DNA of 35,969 bases from an uncultured Ruthenibacterium sp. (GTDB lineage: Bacteria; Bacillota; Clostridia; Oscillospirales; Ruminococcaceae): the NCBI GenBank assembly GCA_944386565.1, contig CALXBO010000022.1, forward strand, positions 1 through 35,969, in the 5' to 3' direction. The translations under genes and the position numbers were made by a program. The notes beneath the pieces were generated by a model. The model searched no databases, was not told the DNA's origin, and saw only the letters and a program-made list of their open reading frames with translations. Of the stretch, positions 8,834 through 16,533 are shown in pieces; position 1 is the stretch's first letter; every line of letters begins with the position of its first letter.

Positions 8834-9031
8834 ATGAACGAATACACCAAAAAGACCCTGACGCTGGTCCTCGCGGCCATCGCGCTCATCGCGTGCCTGT
8901 GGCTCGTCGTCCACGGCCATTCCGTCGGCTTTGCCTCCGGCGGGCTCGGCATCGGCGGGCTCCTGTTTGAGCTGGGAGGCCTCGCGGGCATCCTTGTGCT
9001 CCTCGGCCTGTACAATCATTCCTATCAATAA
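8834..9031 (+). CDS. Small two-helix membrane protein in the importer operon
   Basis: A 65-residue protein with an ideal ribosome site (AAAGGAGG) and ATG at 8834. Two hydrophobic segments are seen (about residues 8-26 and 35-59), joined by a Gly-rich turn containing HGHSVGF, and the protein ends in the short polar tail YNHSYQ. It lies between the second permease and the sulfatase. I recall similar small proteins (possibly the DUF6903 type) beside CUT1 importers, but cannot assign a family with certainty. It may be an accessory subunit of the transporter. No catalytic motif is visible. Confidence 0.8.
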   Translation: MNEYTKKTLTLVLAAIALIACLWLVVHGHSVGFASGGLGIGGLLFELGGLAGILVLLGLYNHSYQ

Positions 9032-9036
9032 AAGAG

Positions 9037-9068
9037 GGCGCTCCGTTCCGCATCGCGGGCGGAGCGCC
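9037..9068 (+). other. Intergenic hairpin upstream of the sulfatase gene
   Basis: GGCGCTCCG (9037-9045) pairs perfectly with CGGAGCGCC (9060-9068), and CCGC/GCGG pair inside it. There is no T-run, so it is more likely a leader or mRNA-processing structure than a terminator. It ends 27 bases before the sulfatase ATG. Confidence 0.55.
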
Positions 9069-9095
9069 TGTGCTGCGCGGAAAGGAGACCATTGC

Positions 9096-10436
9096 ATGAA
9101 CCGGCCGAACATCATTTTCTATTTTTCGGACCAGCAGCGCTGGGACACGCTCGGCTGCTACGGGCAGAAGCTGGACGTGACGCCGAACCTCGACCGTCTG
9201 GCCGCCGAGGGCGTGCTGTTTGAAAACGCATTCACCTGCCAGCCCGTGTGCGGCCCGGCGCGCGCGTGCCTGCAGACGGGGCGCTACGCGACGCAGGTCG
9301 GCTGCCACACGAACGCCCGCGCGCTGCCGTTCGGCAAGATCAAAACGCTGGCGCAGTATTTCAACGACGCCGGCTACGACACCGCCTACGTGGGCAAATG
9401 GCATCTCGCCTCCGATGCGTACAAGGGCGAGAACTTTGAGACGTGCGCCATCCCTCAGGAGCGCCGCGGCGGCTACAAGGACTACTGGATGGCGTCCGAC
9501 GTGCTGGAGTTCACCAGCCACGGCTACAACGGCTACGTCTACAACGGCGCGAACGAAAAGGTGGAGTTCACCGGCTACCGCGCCGACTGCATCAACAACT
9601 ACGCCATCGACTACGTGCGGAATTACGACAAGGACCATCCGTTCTTTCTGTTCATCAGCCAGATCGAGCCGCACCACCAGAACGACCATCGCCGGTTCGA
9701 GGGCCCGGACGGCAGCTACGCGCGGTTCAGCGGCTTTGACACGCCGGGCGACCTCGAGGACTGCCACGGCAAAGGCGACTGGGAGAAGAACTATCCCGAC
9801 TATCTCGGCTGCTGCCACAGCCTCGACGCGAACGTCGGCCGCCTCGTCGACACGCTGAAAGAAAAGGGAATGTGGGACAACACCATCCTGTTCTATACGT
9901 CTGACCACGGCAGCCACTTCCGCACGCGCAACTCCGAGTACAAGCGCAGCTGCCACGAGGCGAGCATCCACATCCCCCTCATCGCCGTCGGCCCCGGGTT
10001 TGAGGGCGGAAAGCGCGAAAAGCACGTCGTCAGCCTGATCGACCTGCCCACCACGCTGCTCGACTGCGCGGGCATCGCGCGGCCCGAGGGCTTCTGCGGG
10101 CGCAGCCTGCGCACGCTGATGCGCGGCGACGTGCCCGCGTGGGACGACACGGCGTTCCTGCAGATCAGCGAGGCACAGGTCGGCCGCGCCATACGCACGC
10201 CGAAGTGGAAATATTCGGTGCGCGCCGAGGGCAACGGATGGGACACGGCGGGTGCGGACGTGTACTACGAGGAGTTCCTGTACGACCTCGAAGCCGACCC
10301 GTTCGAGAAAAACAACCTTGCGGCCGATCCCGGATACGCGGAGGTGCGCTCGCAGCTGGCGAAACAGCTGTGCGTCAAAATGGCGGAAGCGGGCGAGGAA
10401 GTGCCCGAGATCAGACCTTATAAGGAATGGCCGTGA
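9096..10436 (+). CDS. Cytoplasmic Cys-type sulfatase (S1 family)
   Basis: A 446-residue sulfatase of the alkaline-phosphatase fold. The formylglycine motif is Cys52-Gly-Pro-Ala-Arg56 followed by LQTGR (59-63), the C-x-P-x-R...TGR signature. The N-terminal metal-site segment is NIIFYFSDQQRWD and the second metal-binding block is LFYTSDHGSH. Cys, not Ser, at position 52 would need activation by a maturase (anSME in anaerobes), not seen in this window. The N-terminus has no signal peptide, so it should act in the cytoplasm after import. ATG 9096 is chosen over in-frame upstream starts because AAAGGAG lies eight bases before it and the protein then begins at the conserved strand. The GH112 gene follows 26 bases after its stop. 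A sulfated Gal/GlcNAc disaccharide is the likely substrate (inference). Confidence 0.9.
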   Translation: MNRPNIIFYFSDQQRWDTLGCYGQKLDVTPNLDRLAAEGVLFENAFTCQPVCGPARACLQTGRYATQVGCHTNARALPFGKIKTLAQYFNDAGYDTAYVGKWHLASDAYKGENFETCAIPQERRGGYKDYWMASDVLEFTSHGYNGYVYNGANEKVEFTGYRADCINNYAIDYVRNYDKDHPFFLFISQIEPHHQNDHRRFEGPDGSYARFSGFDTPGDLEDCHGKGDWEKNYPDYLGCCHSLDANVGRLVDTLKEKGMWDNTILFYTSDHGSHFRTRNSEYKRSCHEASIHIPLIAVGPGFEGGKREKHVVSLIDLPTTLLDCAGIARPEGFCGRSLRTLMRGDVPAWDDTAFLQISEAQVGRAIRTPKWKYSVRAEGNGWDTAGADVYYEEFLYDLEADPFEKNNLAADPGYAEVRSQLAKQLCVKMAEAGEEVPEIRPYKEWP

Positions 10437-10462
10437 GCCGTTCGTCAACAGGAGGAGACAAC

Positions 10463-12625
10463 ATGAGTGAAGTGAAAAAGACAGGGCGCGTGACGATCCC
10501 GACGAACCTTGACGTGGTGCCCGAGACGATCGAAGTGCTCAAGCGCTGGGGAGCGGACGCGATCCGCGACTGCGACGGCACGGAGTTCCCGGAGGAGCTG
10601 ACGAAGGTCGGCGCGAAGATCTACTCGACGTACTACACCACGCGCAAGGACAACGCCTGGGCGAAGGCAAATCCCGATGAGGTGCAGCAGTGCTACATCT
10701 CGACGGGCTTCTATACGGCGTCGGAGGACGCACTGTCCATCCGTCTGATGAAGGGCATCTCGGACGAGCTGCTGGAAGTGAATACGCGCGACGACATCAA
10801 GCGCTGGTGGGAGGTCATGGACCGCACGACGGGCGAGCCGCTCGCGCCGGAGGCGTGGCGGTATGAGGACGGCTGCGTCATCATCGACGAGCCCGCGCCG
10901 TATCACGACTATTCCGTGAGCTTCCTGGCGTATCTCATCTGGGACCCGGTGCACATGTACAACGCCGTCGTCAACGACTGGAAGAACTTCGAGCACCAGA
11001 TCACGTTCGACGTCCGCCAGCCCAAGACGCACAAGTTCACGATGGAGCGCCTGCGCGAGTACATCAAGGACCATCCGTATGTGAACGTCATCCGCTACAC
11101 GACGTTCTTCCACCAGTTCACGCTGGTGTTCGACGAGCTCAAGCGCGAGAAATACGTGGACTGGTACGGCTACTCTGCCTCGGTGTCCCCGTACATCCTC
11201 GAGCAGTTCGAAAAAGAGGTCGGCTACAAGTTCCGCCCGGAGTACATCATCGACCAGGGCTATTACAACAACCAGTACCGCGTGCCGTCGAAGGAGTTCA
11301 AGGACTTCCAGGCATTCCAGCGCCGCGAGGTGGCAAAACTCGCGAAAGAGATGGTGGACATCACGCACGAGCTGGGCTGCGAGGCGATGATGTTCCTCGG
11401 CGATCACTGGATCGGCACGGAGCCGTTCATGCCGGAGTTTGCGTCCATCGGGCTCGACGCAGTGGTGGGCAGCGTGGGCAACGGCTCGACGCTGCGCCTG
11501 ATCTCGGATATCCCGGGCGTGAAGTACACGGAGGGACGCTTCCTGCCGTACTTCTTCCCCGACACGTTCCACGAGGGCGGCGACCCGGTGCGCGAGGCGA
11601 AGGAGAACTGGGTCACGGCGCGCCGCGCCATCCTGCGCAAGCCGATCGACCGCATCGGATACGGCGGCTATCTGAAGCTGGCGCTCGACTTCCCGGAGTT
11701 TATCGACTATGTCGAGAGCGTGTGCAACGAGTTCCGCGAGCTGTATGAGAATGCAAAGGGCACGACGGCGTACTGCGTCAAGACGGTGGCCGTGCTGAAC
11801 AGCTGGGGCAAGTGCCGCAGCTGGGGCTGCCACATGGTGCACCACGCGCTGTATCAGAAGCAGAATTACAGCTATGCGGGCGTGATCGAGGCGCTGTCGG
11901 GCGCTCCGTTCGACGTGAAGTTCCTGAGCTTCGACGACCTCAAGGCCGACGCGCACGCGCTGGACGGTGTGGACGTCATCATCAACGTGGGCGACGCGGA
12001 CACGGCGCACACGGGCGGCGCGGTCTGGGAGGACCCGGAGATCAGCGCAATGGTGAAGAAGTTCGTGCACGACGGCGGCGGCTTCATCGGCGTGGGCGAG
12101 CCGACGGGCCACCAGTATCAGGGCCGCTTCCTGCAGCTGGCGGGCGTTCTGGGCGTCGAGAAGGAGACGGGCTTCACGCTCGGCTACGACAAGTACAACT
12201 GGGATGAGCACCGCGACCACTTCATCCTCTCGGACGTGAAGGACGACGTGGACTTCGGCGAGGGCAAGAAGAGCATCTACGCGCTCGAGGGCGCCGAGGT
12301 CCTCGTGCAGCGCGACAGGGAAGTGCAGATGGCGGTGAACGAGTTCGGCGCGGGGCGCGCGGTGTACATCAGCGGCCTGCCGTATTCGTTCGAGAACAGC
12401 CGCGTTCTGTACCGCAGCATCCTGTGGTCGGCGCACGGCGAGAGCGAGCTCGAAAAGTGGTATTCGTCGAACTACAACGTCGAAGTGCACGCGTATGTGA
12501 AGAACGGAAAGTACTGCGTTGTGAACAACACGTACGAGCCGCAGGACACGACCGTGTACAAAGGAGACGGAACGAGCTTCGAGCTGCATCTGGACTCCAA
12601 CGAGATCCGCTGGTACGAGATTTAA
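10463..12625 (+). CDS. lnpA: GH112 1,3-beta-galactosyl-N-acetylhexosamine phosphorylase
   Basis: A 720-residue phosphorylase that cleaves Gal-beta-1,3-GalNAc/GlcNAc with phosphate to give Gal-1-P and the free HexNAc. It follows the B. longum enzyme along its length: SFLAYLIWDPVHMYN (residues 153-167), FHQFTLVFDELKREK (216-230), MMFLGDHWIGTEPF with Asp314 at the known general-acid position, GVKYTEGRFLPYFFPDTF, NSWGKCRSWG and GRAVYISGLPYS. Pro162 and Ser337 match positions that I recall affect GNB/LNB preference in B. longum, so a dual enzyme is plausible; the galactosyl-rhamnose phosphorylases of GH112 are the alternative. ATG 10463 follows GGAGGAG; an upstream in-frame ATG at 10427 overlaps the sulfatase and is rejected. 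The operon ends in a strong terminator. Confidence 0.95.
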   Translation: MSEVKKTGRVTIPTNLDVVPETIEVLKRWGADAIRDCDGTEFPEELTKVGAKIYSTYYTTRKDNAWAKANPDEVQQCYISTGFYTASEDALSIRLMKGISDELLEVNTRDDIKRWWEVMDRTTGEPLAPEAWRYEDGCVIIDEPAPYHDYSVSFLAYLIWDPVHMYNAVVNDWKNFEHQITFDVRQPKTHKFTMERLREYIKDHPYVNVIRYTTFFHQFTLVFDELKREKYVDWYGYSASVSPYILEQFEKEVGYKFRPEYIIDQGYYNNQYRVPSKEFKDFQAFQRREVAKLAKEMVDITHELGCEAMMFLGDHWIGTEPFMPEFASIGLDAVVGSVGNGSTLRLISDIPGVKYTEGRFLPYFFPDTFHEGGDPVREAKENWVTARRAILRKPIDRIGYGGYLKLALDFPEFIDYVESVCNEFRELYENAKGTTAYCVKTVAVLNSWGKCRSWGCHMVHHALYQKQNYSYAGVIEALSGAPFDVKFLSFDDLKADAHALDGVDVIINVGDADTAHTGGAVWEDPEISAMVKKFVHDGGGFIGVGEPTGHQYQGRFLQLAGVLGVEKETGFTLGYDKYNWDEHRDHFILSDVKDDVDFGEGKKSIYALEGAEVLVQRDREVQMAVNEFGAGRAVYISGLPYSFENSRVLYRSILWSAHGESELEKWYSSNYNVEVHAYVKNGKYCVVNNTYEPQDTTVYKGDGTSFELHLDSNEIRWYEI

Positions 12626-12645
12626 CAGTTTTTCAAGGCACAAGG

Positions 12646-12674
12646 GGCCGCCGCATTCGCGGCGGCCTTTTTTT
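12646..12674 (+). terminator. Terminator of the importer/GH112 operon
   Basis: Perfect 9-bp stem GGCCGCCGC/GCGGCGGCC with loop ATTC, followed by seven T. It closes the operon that begins at 5541. Confidence 0.93.
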
Positions 12675-12730
12675 GTTCGACAGATTGTGCAAAAAAGGGG
12701 AACGGCAAGTGCAAGAAAAACGCAGGACCA

Positions 12731-12736
12731 TATGAT
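12731..12736 (+). promoter_or_regulatory. Possible -10 box upstream of the ROK gene
   Basis: TATGAT matches the -10 consensus at five of six positions and lies 73 bases before the ATG; no convincing -35 is present. A second candidate is the TATATA at 12743-12748. Confidence 0.3.
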
Positions 12737-12808
12737 AAGATGTATATAAAGAGAGACGTGCGCGCGGCGCTGTGCGCCCGGCAGCAACGGTGAAAAGGAG
12801 AATGCAGC

Positions 12809-14209
12809 ATGAAATTTCTCAATGTGGACATCCCCGTAAAAAACATTCCGGAGCTCGACGAGGGCTTCGTGCCCCTGAGCCTGTTCTTCCGCGAGCATCA
12901 GAAAGGCGCGGAAAAGCCGCTGTGCATCGCCGTTGAGCGTTCGGGCGGTCAGATCGGCACGTATGAGACGAAGATCCACGGCACGCCCGAGATGCGGGAA
13001 GCCGACGCCTATTACGTCGACCGCCTCGTCAAGTTCCTGCTCTGGAGCTGGGGCGGCTTCAAAGTCATGATCTGCGGCGACGACGACATGGCTGCCGTCA
13101 TCCGCGAGGCGTATTCCGAGAATGGCTCGCGCGCGTTCGACAAGGGCTTCATGGAGCGCGTGTATGAGACCGAGTTCGTCGTCGAGGCTCTGCCGTACGA
13201 CAAAAAGCCCGCGGCGTTCCAGCGCGCCGAGTCCGTCGGCCGCCACACCAACGGCGGACGCATCGGCTTCGACGCCGGCGGCTCCGACCGCAAGGTGTCC
13301 GCCGTCATCGACGGCGAGGCCGTCTACAGCGAAGAGGTCGTCTGGTTCCCGAAGACCATCTCGAACCCCGACTATCACTTCGAGGGCATCATGGCGGCGC
13401 TGTCCACCGCGGCGGCGAAGATCATGGAGCACGGCGGCCGCGTCGAGGGCATCGGCGTGTCCAGCGCGGGCGTGTACATCGACAACAAGTGCATGGTCGC
13501 GTCTCTGTTCCTGAAAGTCAGCGACGAGGACTTCGACAAGAAGGTCAAGAACATCTATCTGCGCGCCGCCGAGCAGCTGTCCAACCAGCTCGGCTATGAG
13601 ATCCCGGTCGTCGTGGCGAACGACGGCGACGTGTCCGCGCTCGCGGGAGCGATGGGCCTCGGCGAGAACGGCATCATGGGCATCGCGATGGGCACGAGCG
13701 AGGCCGTCGGCTACGTCGACCTCGACGGCAACATCTGCGGCTGGCTCAATGAGCTGGCGTTCGCTCCCGTCGACGGCCAGCCGGACGCGATGGAGGACGA
13801 GTGGTCGGGCGACATCGGCTGCGGCGTGAAGTACTTCAGCCAGGACGGCGTCATCAAGCTCGCCCCGCGCGCGGGCATCGAGCTCAAGGGCGCGTCCCCG
13901 GCCGAAAAGCTGAAGGAAGTGCAGGCCCTGATGGCCGAGGGCGACGAGCGCGCCGTGAAGGTGTACGAGTCCATCGGCGTGTACCTCGCGCACACGCTGG
14001 CGCTGTACGCGATGTTCTACAACATCCGCCACGTCCAGATGATGGGCCGCGTCATGTCCGGCAAGGGCGGCGACATCATCCTCGAGACGGCCACCCGCGT
14101 GATGGACGAGGAGTATCCCGAGCTCGCGTTCCGTCCGGAAGCTCCGGACGAGAAGACCCGCCGCGTCGGCCAGTCCGCCGCCGCCGCGACGCTGCCCGAG
14201 ATCAAATAA
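12809..14209 (+). CDS. Atypical ROK-family sugar kinase-like protein
   Basis: A 466-residue protein. Residues about 152-400 look like a ROK (repressor/ORF/kinase) fold: a phosphate-1-like loop GFDAGGSDRKVSAVIDG (153-169), IGVSSAGVYID (215-225), the catalytic-type motif VVVANDGDVSALAGA with Asp272, and GIAMGTSEAVGYVDLDG. The Cys-rich zinc motif of typical ROK kinases is missing; GWLNELAFAPVD stands there instead. About 150 N-terminal residues do not look like a helix-turn-helix domain. AAAAGGAG precedes ATG 12809. It has its own terminator and follows the GH112 operon, so it may act on a sugar or derivative from that pathway, but this is only positional. Substrate unknown. Confidence 0.7.
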   Translation: MKFLNVDIPVKNIPELDEGFVPLSLFFREHQKGAEKPLCIAVERSGGQIGTYETKIHGTPEMREADAYYVDRLVKFLLWSWGGFKVMICGDDDMAAVIREAYSENGSRAFDKGFMERVYETEFVVEALPYDKKPAAFQRAESVGRHTNGGRIGFDAGGSDRKVSAVIDGEAVYSEEVVWFPKTISNPDYHFEGIMAALSTAAAKIMEHGGRVEGIGVSSAGVYIDNKCMVASLFLKVSDEDFDKKVKNIYLRAAEQLSNQLGYEIPVVVANDGDVSALAGAMGLGENGIMGIAMGTSEAVGYVDLDGNICGWLNELAFAPVDGQPDAMEDEWSGDIGCGVKYFSQDGVIKLAPRAGIELKGASPAEKLKEVQALMAEGDERAVKVYESIGVYLAHTLALYAMFYNIRHVQMMGRVMSGKGGDIILETATRVMDEEYPELAFRPEAPDEKTRRVGQSAAAATLPEIK

Positions 14210-14226
14210 TTTCCGCAAAACTGATG

Positions 14227-14264
14227 CACGCCGCACTGAAAATCAGCGCGGCGTGTTTCTTTTC
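14227..14264 (+). terminator. Terminator of the ROK gene
   Basis: CACGCCGC pairs with GCGGCGTG, and inside it CTGA pairs with TCAG around an AAA loop. The tail TTTCTTTTC is T-rich with one C break. Confidence 0.8.
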
Positions 14265-14277
14265 TTGTCGAATCTGC

Positions 14278-14283
14278 TATAAT
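14278..14283 (+). promoter_or_regulatory. -10 box for the yhcH-like/udk unit
   Basis: A perfect TATAAT 22 bases before the ATG at 14306. No good -35 is found 16-18 bases upstream, where the preceding terminator tail lies. Transcription from it would give a very short leader of about 15 bases that begins at the ribosome site. Confidence 0.5.
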
Positions 14284-14305
14284 AAAAAGGAAGGAGGCGA
14301 TCCGT

Positions 14306-14755
14306 ATGATCTACGATACGCTGGACAATCTGGAAGAATACCGCGGCATGCTGCCGAATCTCGATACGCTCATCGACTGGCTCAAGAAAAACGGCCTGAG
14401 CACGCTGCCCGAAGGAAAGACCGTCATCGACGGGGACAACCTGTACGTCAACGTCATGACGTGCGAGACGCTGCCCGCCGAGGGCCGCTTCTTCGAGACG
14501 CACTCGCGCTACATCGACCTGCAGACGGACATCGAGGGCGCCGAGATCTGCGAGGTGACGCTCGGCCCGGTGCGCGAGCACAAGCCCTACGACGAAGAGG
14601 CCGACTGCGCGCTTTACGAGGGCGAGACGACGAGCGCCGTCGTGCTGGGTGAGGACCGGTTCGCACTGTTCCTCACGGAGGAGCCGCACCGCCCGCTGGT
14701 GCGTGCCGCCGGGTGCGACAAAGTGAAAAAAGCCGTGTTCAAGATCGCGTACTGA
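14306..14755 (+). CDS. YhcH/YjgK/YiaL-family cupin protein (possible sugar anomerase)
   Basis: A 149-residue single-domain protein of the YhcH/YjgK/YiaL (DUF386) family. The family signature is clear: FFETHSRYIDLQTDIEGAE (residues 64-82) and the metal-site end FALFLTEEPHRPLV (118-131), followed by KVKKAVFKI. E. coli YhcH (NanQ) speeds anomerisation of N-acetylneuraminate, and other members occur in sugar-use operons. No sialic acid genes are seen in this window, so the substrate is open. AAGGAGG lies eight bases before ATG 14306, and uridine kinase follows 20 bases after the stop, so the two are probably one operon. Confidence 0.88.
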   Translation: MIYDTLDNLEEYRGMLPNLDTLIDWLKKNGLSTLPEGKTVIDGDNLYVNVMTCETLPAEGRFFETHSRYIDLQTDIEGAEICEVTLGPVREHKPYDEEADCALYEGETTSAVVLGEDRFALFLTEEPHRPLVRAAGCDKVKKAVFKIAY

Positions 14756-14775
14756 ACAAAAGGAGGGAAGGCGCT

Positions 14776-15402
14776 GTGAACAGCATCATCATCGGAGTGG
14801 CCGGCGGGACCGGCTCGGGCAAAACGACACTCACGCGCCGCCTGAAAGAGCGCTTCGGCGACGAGATGACCGTCATCAGCCATGACAATTACTACAAGGC
14901 GCACGACGACATGACGTACGAGGAGCGCAGCCGCCTCAACTACGACCACCCCGACGCGTTCGACACCGATCTTCTGGTCGAGCACATCAAGGCGCTGCGC
15001 GCGGGCGAGACGGTCGCGTGCCCGGTGTACGATTTCACGCAGCACAACCGCTCGAAGGAGACGCTCCTCATCGCGCCCACGGGCGTGATCGTCGTGGAGG
15101 GCATCCTCATCTTCGCGGATTCGAAGCTGCGCGACCTGATGGATGTGAAGATATTTGTGGACACCGACGCCGACGTGCGCATCCTTCGCCGCATCGTGCG
15201 CGATGTGCGCAAGCGCGGCCGCAGCCTCGAGAGCGTTGTGACGCAGTATCTGACCACCGTCAAGCCGATGCACGAGCAGTTCGTCGAGCCGTCCAAGCGG
15301 TTCGCGGACGTCATCGTGCCCGAGGGCGGCAAGAACCTCGTCGCGCTCGACATGATCATCCGCCGCGTCGAACATCACCTGCGCGAAAACGCCGCGGAGT
15401 AA
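14776..15402 (+). CDS. udk: Uridine kinase (udk-like)
   Basis: A 208-residue P-loop kinase starting at GTG 14776 with AGGAGG nine bases upstream. The Walker A motif GGTGSGKTT is at residues 10-18, followed by the family segments SHDNYYKAHDDMTYEER, NYDHPDAFDTDLL, CPVYDFTQHNR and VVEGILIFAD. The C-terminal half has FVDTDADVRILRRIVRD and FVEPSKRFADVIVPEGG. Size and order fit uridine/cytidine kinase, which phosphorylates uridine to UMP in pyrimidine salvage. Some Firmicute members are called udk-like phosphoribulokinase/uridine kinase proteins without proof of substrate. It ends at a strong bidirectional terminator. Confidence 0.88.
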   Translation: MNSIIIGVAGGTGSGKTTLTRRLKERFGDEMTVISHDNYYKAHDDMTYEERSRLNYDHPDAFDTDLLVEHIKALRAGETVACPVYDFTQHNRSKETLLIAPTGVIVVEGILIFADSKLRDLMDVKIFVDTDADVRILRRIVRDVRKRGRSLESVVTQYLTTVKPMHEQFVEPSKRFADVIVPEGGKNLVALDMIIRRVEHHLRENAAE

Positions 15403-15413
15403 ACGTTCAACAG

Positions 15414-15447
15414 AAAAGCGCTGTGCCCGGAAGGGCACAGCGCTTTT
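15414..15447. terminator. Bidirectional terminator between udk and the zinc-ribbon gene
   Basis: A perfect 15-bp stem AAAAGCGCTGTGCCC/GGGCACAGCGCTTTT with loop GGAA. The T tracts at both ends serve convergent genes ending at 15402 (+) and 15462 (-). Confidence 0.92.
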
Positions 15448-15461
15448 GTCTTGCAAAACGA

Positions 15462-15674
15462 TCAGCCGCCGATGAGAAAATCGAGGACATCCCATCCGTC
15501 GGAGTTCTGCGCCTTGTACAGCTCGGTGTAGCCGCACTGTGTGCAGGAGATCGTGATGAATTTCTTGTTCTGTACGTCGAAGATCTTTGCGAAGTTGCCG
15601 CCTGTGGCCTGGAACTGGTCGTGCTCATAGGTGCGGCATCCGCATTTCGGGCAGATGTATTGCTGCTGCGTCAT
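15462..15674 (-). CDS. Zinc-ribbon nucleic-acid-binding-like protein (COG3478/YpzJ type)
   Basis: A 70-residue protein with two zinc-binding pairs: CPKCGC near the N-terminus (residues 8-13) and CTQCGYTELYK in the middle. Between them is DQFQATGGNFAKIFDVQNKK, which matches small zinc-ribbon proteins of the COG3478 type. ATG 15674 follows AGGAGGG; a longer in-frame start further upstream would run through the promoter and is rejected. It is a single-gene unit with its own promoter and the shared terminator. The biological role is unknown. Confidence 0.85.
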   Translation of the reverse strand: MTQQQYICPKCGCRTYEHDQFQATGGNFAKIFDVQNKKFITISCTQCGYTELYKAQNSDGWDVLDFLIGG

Positions 15675-15704
15675 AAAAAATCCCTCCTGTGCAGGTTTGA
15701 TTTC

Positions 15705-15733
15705 AGAATACCACGGGAAACGCATAGATTCAA
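15705..15733 (-). promoter_or_regulatory. Promoter of the zinc-ribbon gene
   Basis: On the minus strand TTGAAT, 17-base spacer, TATTCT. It overlaps the last codons of the upstream ABC permease gene, which stops at 15730. Confidence 0.65.
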
Positions 15734-16533
15734 GCGAGATTCAGCCGTTTGGAGATCATCCAGCGGACGATGAAGAACAGCGCCGCGGTCAGCGCGGCGA
15801 CAGCCGCCGACGCGCAGAGCATCCACACCGTGAGCGTTCCGGTGGGGTTCGCCATAAACGAGTTGTAGAGCGAAGCGCCGAGCGGGGAATACGCCGCGAT
15901 GTACGTGAAGACTCCCACCGCCATGACGAAGACGATCTGAACCAGGAACGACGTCACGAGATAGCACACGACCGTCGCGCCGAAGCGCTGCTGCGGCCAC
16001 TGCGCGCCGAGCGCGCAGATGAAGTACATCCACATCATCGACAGGAAAAGCATCGCCAGCAGGAACAGCCCGAACGAGAGGTAGAGCGGCATGCCGGGCC
16101 AGAATTCACTCAGCGCCGCGGCGACCTGCTCATCCGAGGACGTGATCACCGTACTGAAGCTCGTGCCGGGCAGAAGAAGGCTGAACAGCATTGCGGCCGC
16201 GACCCACACGCATCCGGTGATGAGTTTTGCGCCGATATGCTGCGCGGGCGTGACGGGGAGCGTCAGCATCAGATAGCCCTCGTTGCCCAGCATCCGGTAA
16301 AAGCGGATCACCGCGTAGAAATACGCCACAAAAACGCCGGCGAACAGAACGAAGGTCATCAGTGCATACAGCAGCGCCGACAGCGTTTCGAGCCATTGCG
16401 GGCCGAGCGGCAGCACATACAGAACGCCGCGCGAGGCCAGCCCGCCGCCGCACAGAAGAAGCGCCGCGCCCAGCAGCGGCAGCATCACGCGAGCCGTCTG
16501 CCGGAATTCCCATTTCATCAGTTTTGCAAACAT
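15730..16533 (-). CDS. ABC transporter membrane subunit (YtrC/D or ABC-2 type)
   Basis: A 267-residue membrane protein with about six hydrophobic segments, starting MFAKLMKWEFRQTARVMLPLL. The short cytoplasmic opening ending in KWEFRQT and then an immediate helix is typical of ABC-2-like permeases paired with YtrB-type ATPases. ATG 16533 follows GGGAGG and lies inside the last 16 bases of the ATPase gene, so the two are coupled. The GntR-ATPase-permease order matches the ytr type of antibiotic- or stress-responsive ABC modules. The exported substrate cannot be read from sequence. Confidence 0.82.
   Translation of the reverse strand: MFAKLMKWEFRQTARVMLPLLGAALLLCGGGLASRGVLYVLPLGPQWLETLSALLYALMTFVLFAGVFVAYFYAVIRFYRMLGNEGYLMLTLPVTPAQHIGAKLITGCVWVAAAMLFSLLLPGTSFSTVITSSDEQVAAALSEFWPGMPLYLSFGLFLLAMLFLSMMWMYFICALGAQWPQQRFGATVVCYLVTSFLVQIVFVMAVGVFTYIAAYSPLGASLYNSFMANPTGTLTVWMLCASAAVAALTAALFFIVRWMISKRLNLA

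Noticed and set aside
10445..14236. A 1263-codon open frame on the minus strand opposite GH112 and the ROK gene
   Set aside because: It is antisense to two genes with strong family matches, spans their terminator and promoter region, is rich in Arg/Ala/His/Val, and has no domain. Such frames arise from GC-rich codon bias on the other strand.
14306..14755. Sialic acid catabolism cluster
   Set aside because: The YhcH-like protein is the only hint; no lyase, epimerase or sialic acid transporter is present.
15414..15447. Dispersed repeat or REP element (several AAAAGCG-stem hairpins recur, also at 20864)
   Set aside because: Both lie exactly between convergent genes and have T tracts on each side, so they are ordinary bidirectional terminators; stem sequences differ.
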